Shown here in pieces: positions 54,101 through 60,100 of a stretch of DNA of 64,000 nt. The translations under genes were made by a program, and so were the position numbers. Origin of the DNA: Hoplostethus atlanticus (taxonomy: Eukaryota; Chordata; Actinopteri; Trachichthyiformes; Trachichthyidae); assembly GCA_034670405.1 (NCBI GenBank), contig JAXDDX010000011.1, positions 7,136,501 through 7,200,500 on the forward strand. The letters are read 5' to 3'. Below the pieces are notes generated by a model. It was not told the DNA's origin. It saw nothing but the letters and a program-made list of their open reading frames with translations, and did no database searches. Every line of letters begins with the position of its first letter. Position 1 is the stretch's first letter.

Positions 54101-57100
54101 AGTCCAGTATTGATGGGTTTGGGGAGGAGAGTTGCATTCGGCTTTACTTTGTTCAGATTTCTCTTGTCAACAACTCTCAATTTGAAGAGTTAGTTTAAAA
54201 AATGAAAATGAAGATAAGGAGAGAAAAGTGTAACATCCAGCTGGTGCAGAATTTGATGCTGTTAGACCATTTACCCAAACTCATTGTATTGTACCTTGTA
54301 TTGGAAGTGGAATGCGTGCATACTCTGCTTCCTCTGTGCATAAACTTCCATCAAATAAACTGACCAACTGAATCCAGGTGAAAGCTATGATCCCTTATCA
54401 ATTTCACCCATTAAATCCACATTAATCATGATGAGGAGACGTGGATGAGGAGACAGGTTGAAGTTACTTATTACTCCCTGGGAGATGTAATTCTTTACCG
54501 TCTTCGTTATATTACTTCCGTCCAGTGTTGATACAGATACGCCTGGCGGGCCTTTTGTAATTTGTTGGAGCAACATGTGTATGAAAGTAGAGAGAATGCC
54601 CAAAAGAATGCAAAGTGGAGGAAGAGAAAGTGTTGGGAGGGAGAAGAAAGGAAGCAAAGAAGAGGATGACAGATGGAGAACTAAGAATGGGTTCAGTGAA
54701 GCTGTCTGTTTTCATAAAATGTCCTAGAAAAGCAGTTCTATCACTAACCTCCAGGGCTTTATTTCCAAATATATCCATCCTAAGTTGCTTTTTAGCTTTT
54801 TAGATTCCACAACCTTCTTGAAAAGCCATGTCTAAAAAAAATATTTTCATCTGTCAATCTGAAGAAAGTACACTTGTTTAATAAGACACACTCTAAATTT
54901 AAGGTAGGAATTAACAAATGTTGGCACTACTCAAGGCTATGAATACTCTTTTATTTACTTTACTTGTGAGGGGAAAAAAACAATGGTGTGATGGCTAACC
55001 TGCAGATGGTCATCAGGTGCCGGCATGTCCTTGGAGTACTGTAGAAACTGGGCCACATAAGTGATAATGGACTTCTCATCTGGGTGTTTAACATCGACAT
55101 CTGAGGTATAGAGACATACAGGGATTCGACTGACTGAGACTGTAGTTGAGATAGACTGAGGTAGTAGTTCTTACACTACTCCTTACTTAAAAAGTAATAA
55201 ACAACTAAGAAACACTGTGCAGAACTATGTGATCAGTCTCACCCTTGGGCTCCAGCAGACGGGGGATGTGGAGCTCCCTCTCGGCCAGGCCGAACGCCTC
55301 CTCCAGGTTCTGCTGGTTGCTTCTGGACTGGACCAGGGAAAGATCCACCAGCTCTGGTCTAAGGGAACACAGGACGGCCAAAAAGGCCTCTCCGCTGCTC
55401 CAGCTCGACTTGAAGTCCTTCACAATGACAGAGCAACCAGTGCTGGAGAGACAGACAAGAAGAGAGGGAAGAAAGAAAGCAAAAAAGAGTCTGAGGCTCT
55501 ATTGTGGTAGCAAAAAATGAAAAGCTTTTATTTTACACTGGCAAAATAAAGGCTTTACATTTTTGCTACAAGTGCCTTGGGCCCTCTTTGATTTTTAAAA
55601 CCAAGCAATTATGCTATACTTTTCAATCAATATTTATGCTAACAGATGGCAGTGGACACCCACCTTTGGCACTGGTCCCTGACCCACATGAGCAGGGCCT
55701 TCTTGGCGGATAGTCGGAAGCGGCTATGGAGGGGTGATGGAGCTGGGGCTGGACATCCAGAGCAGGAGTCCAAGCTGGCCGGTGAGTCAAGGGTGGAATG
55801 GCAAGAGCTGAAGGACAGAGTGCTGGCCAGCTCTTCAATCTAAAATATAAGAATATACATTCCCATCACTCATGCATCGTCGCATACTTTGTGTCGAAAT
55901 TCAACATTCCGGGACTCACGTGACAGTGGAGAATGATGGCCCATATGAGACCAAGGATGTTGGAGGGGCCTCCATCTATGATATCTGGGATGTTTATGTT
56001 CACCAGTTTGACCTGCAACATCCAACAACAGCAAAAGTCAGCAAAACACGCCACGGATTTAGACGTTACGTTTTGGTGTGTGCGGGAACTTACCGATTTT
56101 TTCCTGAGAAAATTCAGTGCCGTCTCAACGTTGGCCCTCCGCTGGAAAACCCCATGGCCCTTTTGTCTTTTCTGCGGAGATAATGTGGTATATCGGCTGA
56201 GATGTGATGGCGATACGGAGCTTAGGAATCCTTTAGAGGACATATTAGCAATCCAGCTGTCCAACTCAGTGAACACAGCAGTACAATGTCATAACTTACC
56301 ATGCGTTGGCCGCTCACCACCTCCAACAGGTCAAGCAGCCGGGCCCCATCCCTAAGGTCAGAAAACAGGTCTGACACCGAGGAGGGAGGGCACCTCTGTA
56401 ACAATCCACACGATAAAGTTTTATTTTGTTTTCAATCCAGCTCCTCAGAGTGCACAAAATATTAGGAACACCTGAGCTTTCCACCAAATAAACTGACCAG
56501 GCAAACCCAGGTTGATTTCACTACTTCAGTCATGAAGGGGAGATGGAGATGAAGGAGAGGCAGCTAAAAGAAGCATTTCTAAGCCTTGAGAGAACTGAGC
56601 AAAGGGAGGTTTGACTCTCATTGTATTGCTGCTTATATACTGCAGAGTCTAGTGTTTGCATGTGGAAAAATTGAAAAATTTGAAAAAGTTATTGTGTTAT
56701 TGTGTTGTTTCATTTTTGGATATCAGCAGATGAAGGCCATATGATGGTGTTCTTAAAGTAGCTTAAACTAGCTTATGAATGCATCTCAGCTTTAATGGAC
56801 AACTGCTTTGTTGTGTACTGCGTATTGTTAAAGGTGCTACATGTAGCATTTTCGCATTAATAAATCATTAGCACATTATTTTAACATTACATTAGTGTAA
56901 TAACTGTAAACAAACAAGACCATTTACATCGTGTGCCACTGCATCGGATTTGGAGGGAAATCTGCTGGATTGCATTACAGCACAAAACAGGAAGAGGGTG
57001 CTGTTCTTCCAGCGCAAAAAACGGCATTTATGGCAACGGCAGATGGTGGAAGGAGTGAAAGTCTGATGGACAAATCACTTCCAACTTGATTATCCTCTTA

Positions 57101-60100
57101 AGTAAAGCCGAAGAGAAAGCCATCCTCTTTTGCGAAGGGAAGCAACAGGGTTTATGGGAAATGTAGTCTTCATTTTGAGAAACATTAGCACTACCAATAC
57201 CACTGGGCTGAGATAAAATCTACCAATCATCTCCATGGTCTCATTTATTTATGGTAATTATACCAAGGTATCACAATTAATTTGACAATGATATACTGTA
57301 TATATACGTCACACCACCTTACTGCCATATTGAAAAGCAGCCACGTTTCTAGGTTGAGGTTGAGGTGTAGGTCAAGAAGTCAGAACACTTCCCTTTGTCT
57401 TCCAGACATAAAGAAAGCATTTCCTGTGTAGGGGATCCTCAATGGGCTTAAACGGCTGTAACAGATGGCAGGTTATTGCATGCGTTATACACGTGGACGA
57501 GTTTGGGTTCAGAGTGGTGCCATGTGGATGCGGGGGTTGTAAAGGGTTGGCTGGGTTCAGGTTACATGTTCTGTTCTGCCCAACTGAGGCGCTATTTATA
57601 CCCGAAGCCCATATCACAGGCAGCTCGAGGTCTCTTGCCAACGAGAGCCAGGGTGAGTCGCTTCTTTCCTTCGTCGCACCTCGCCATCTGACCAATGAGT
57701 CTGCATGTCACGCTCTATAATGAGTCCAGCTCACTTTGTATCGTTTACAGCCCATCATAGCGTGATGTCATTTTATTTTGAAGCACTTTCTGGGTAGACT
57801 TCATAAATTCTCACAAGGAATGTACCAAAACTGATATGAACTCCCAATATGTTGAGGACATAAAATATTATTATTAGAACCGGCGTAAAGATAATCTTCA
57901 ATAAACATCACCTATTTAAAAATGAAATGCTTTTGTGTCGGAGGCACTCTTTCATGTTTGGATACAACGCCAGCAGGGGTTAGCAGTTGCGTTAGCTTGG
58001 ATTTTTTGTTCCTTGAAGCGAGCTTAAAATTTTGCCTAACTTCCTCAAACCTGCAGAATGGCAGGTTTAGCCAGAATTAGCTGGATTATGACCATGCCGT
58101 TTTAAATTGACCCCATCCATGACCTCATTTCCAGGCATGGCTTTCCTTAGAGAGGAGCCAATAGAAGATTTTAGAAGAGAATGTGTAGTGACAGATCACA
58201 AGATCCTTTGGTCTTTGAACGATACAGGTTTAGTCCAAAAGGGATCGCTTTCGACTCTCTAGTCACGTTCCCTTTATTTCAAAATGGGAGCGTGCGATTA
58301 TCCATGGTAACTACATCCAGGTTTGACAAATCAATCTGCGATCTGTGTTTGAGGTTAGCCGTTAGCAAAATAATATAATATAATAAATAAACAGACTGGC
58401 ATCTTATTCGTTCAATTGATCTAGAAAGTACAGATATTTCCAAGACATTTTACGCTGCCCTCAGGTTCTTCTTTCCTTTTCCAAAAGATGTTTACCCTTC
58501 TAAAATAAGCACCATGAACAAAAATGATTTTCCCAACGTACCGTAGCGAGTTGAGCATTTATCCAGTTGGTGAATGTTTTTTTCTGAATCTGTTCTTGTT
58601 CCACTGCAGAGAAAGAAAAAACACATGGCTTTCAGCTCAATGAGACCAATACACAGTACATACAGGATGTATTTAGAAATTTGGGGGGTTCCTGATCTCT
58701 GGCATCTATACAGTGCTGAGGGCTCATATTAGATATTTAAAGGGGTAATGCACACTAAAATCTCCCCTTTTCAGCTATAATATACCAGTATATATGGCTG
58801 TAAGATTGTGAAAAATCTCAATTGTTCCATTTATTGTGGATTTCTCAGGTGTTCCCTCTCTGGACTATACCTCTTATCTAAATTCCGTAATATTCCAGAA
58901 ATTCCATAATCAGAGGAAACCCTGACCAGGTCAAAGGCTACTCACCAATATCAGAGGACTGAAGGACTTTTTTTTTACCCTCCATGCGTATATATCCATT
59001 AGTCAACAACCCAGTGTGTAGTGAGGGGAGAGGTTAGTCTCCCACTGGTTACTGATACCGAAGACCGAAGTGGAAGGCTTCCTCTTTAAGCTAATAAAGG
59101 AAGGCTAAGGTCTGGGATCTGGCCAAAGTGGTAGGGCTATGAGACGGGTTCCAAGACGGTGACCGACATAGACACTGAGGCACACACACACTCACACACA
59201 CACACAAATGCACATGCAGACATATGCACAACCATGATGACGTTCACACAGAGTCGGGGTTATTATGGCATACATGGTCCTCTCAGAGAGGCACTAGACA
59301 GATTCTAAGCTCCTATTGCCAAAACAACATCTTTTGGTATATATAACTTCCCTGTTAATATGAAGCTGACCAATCACTTGAAGGAATATACCAAGTTTGT
59401 TTGGGGGGTGGGGGGGGGGGCTGGGGGGGGGGTTGGCCTGTTTAGTCATAGCTCCAAGTTCTTATTTTCTAACTTTTGAGATAATGCTTGTCGCCCACAA
59501 TCACTCAACATAGTGTATTATAGCACGGAGCTTACTATCACCACAAACCATAAGAACTAATGGACACAGTGAACACACGCGTACTTAAAAAAACACATTA
59601 GGTCACTTAAAGGAGAATTCCGGGATTTTTAAACCTGGCCTCTATATCCACAAAATCACCTATTATACCGCAAAATGGGTCCAAAAAGTTTCGGAATTGC
59701 TCTGGTAGATCGGCTCAGTCGGCAGCCGCGAAACGGGCTCAATGGCTGCAAGTGTCTGACAACATTACTGAAAGGATCGCTACAGAAATAGACCTTTTTT
59801 AACCAGAAAACTAAAGTCTAGCTCAAGGAGAAGTCCCGCTCTGAAATGGACAGAGCACAAAGGTAGTCTATAGCGAGAGGGTTCACTTGTTGCAGGAAGA
59901 GGACGGTAGAAACCTGACAAAGGTATTCTATGAAAGCTGCGCAAAGTCTTCCTCAACATTTTGTTGGCACAGTTCGGAAATGCGCAAAAACGAACCATTG
60001 TTGTTGTTTTTTATCTTTGGGAAAAAACAAATACTCTAAACTACGCTTTCTGTACTCCAACACACATCTCCAACGCTGATTTAGGTTTACACCATCCTCT

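Larger units (their letters stand above)
56396..58541. other. intron c2-c3
   Basis: 2.1 kb containing the Tc1 fragment and the TTAA MITE listed separately. From 57,320 to 58,541 no gene or recognised repeat was seen. Confidence 0.5.

Noticed and set aside
54385-54778. Overlapping minus-strand ORFs of about 90 codons as missing spectrin exons
   Set aside because: Hydrophobic, Pro/Ser/Leu-rich peptides without heptads, and partly within a Tc1 fragment.
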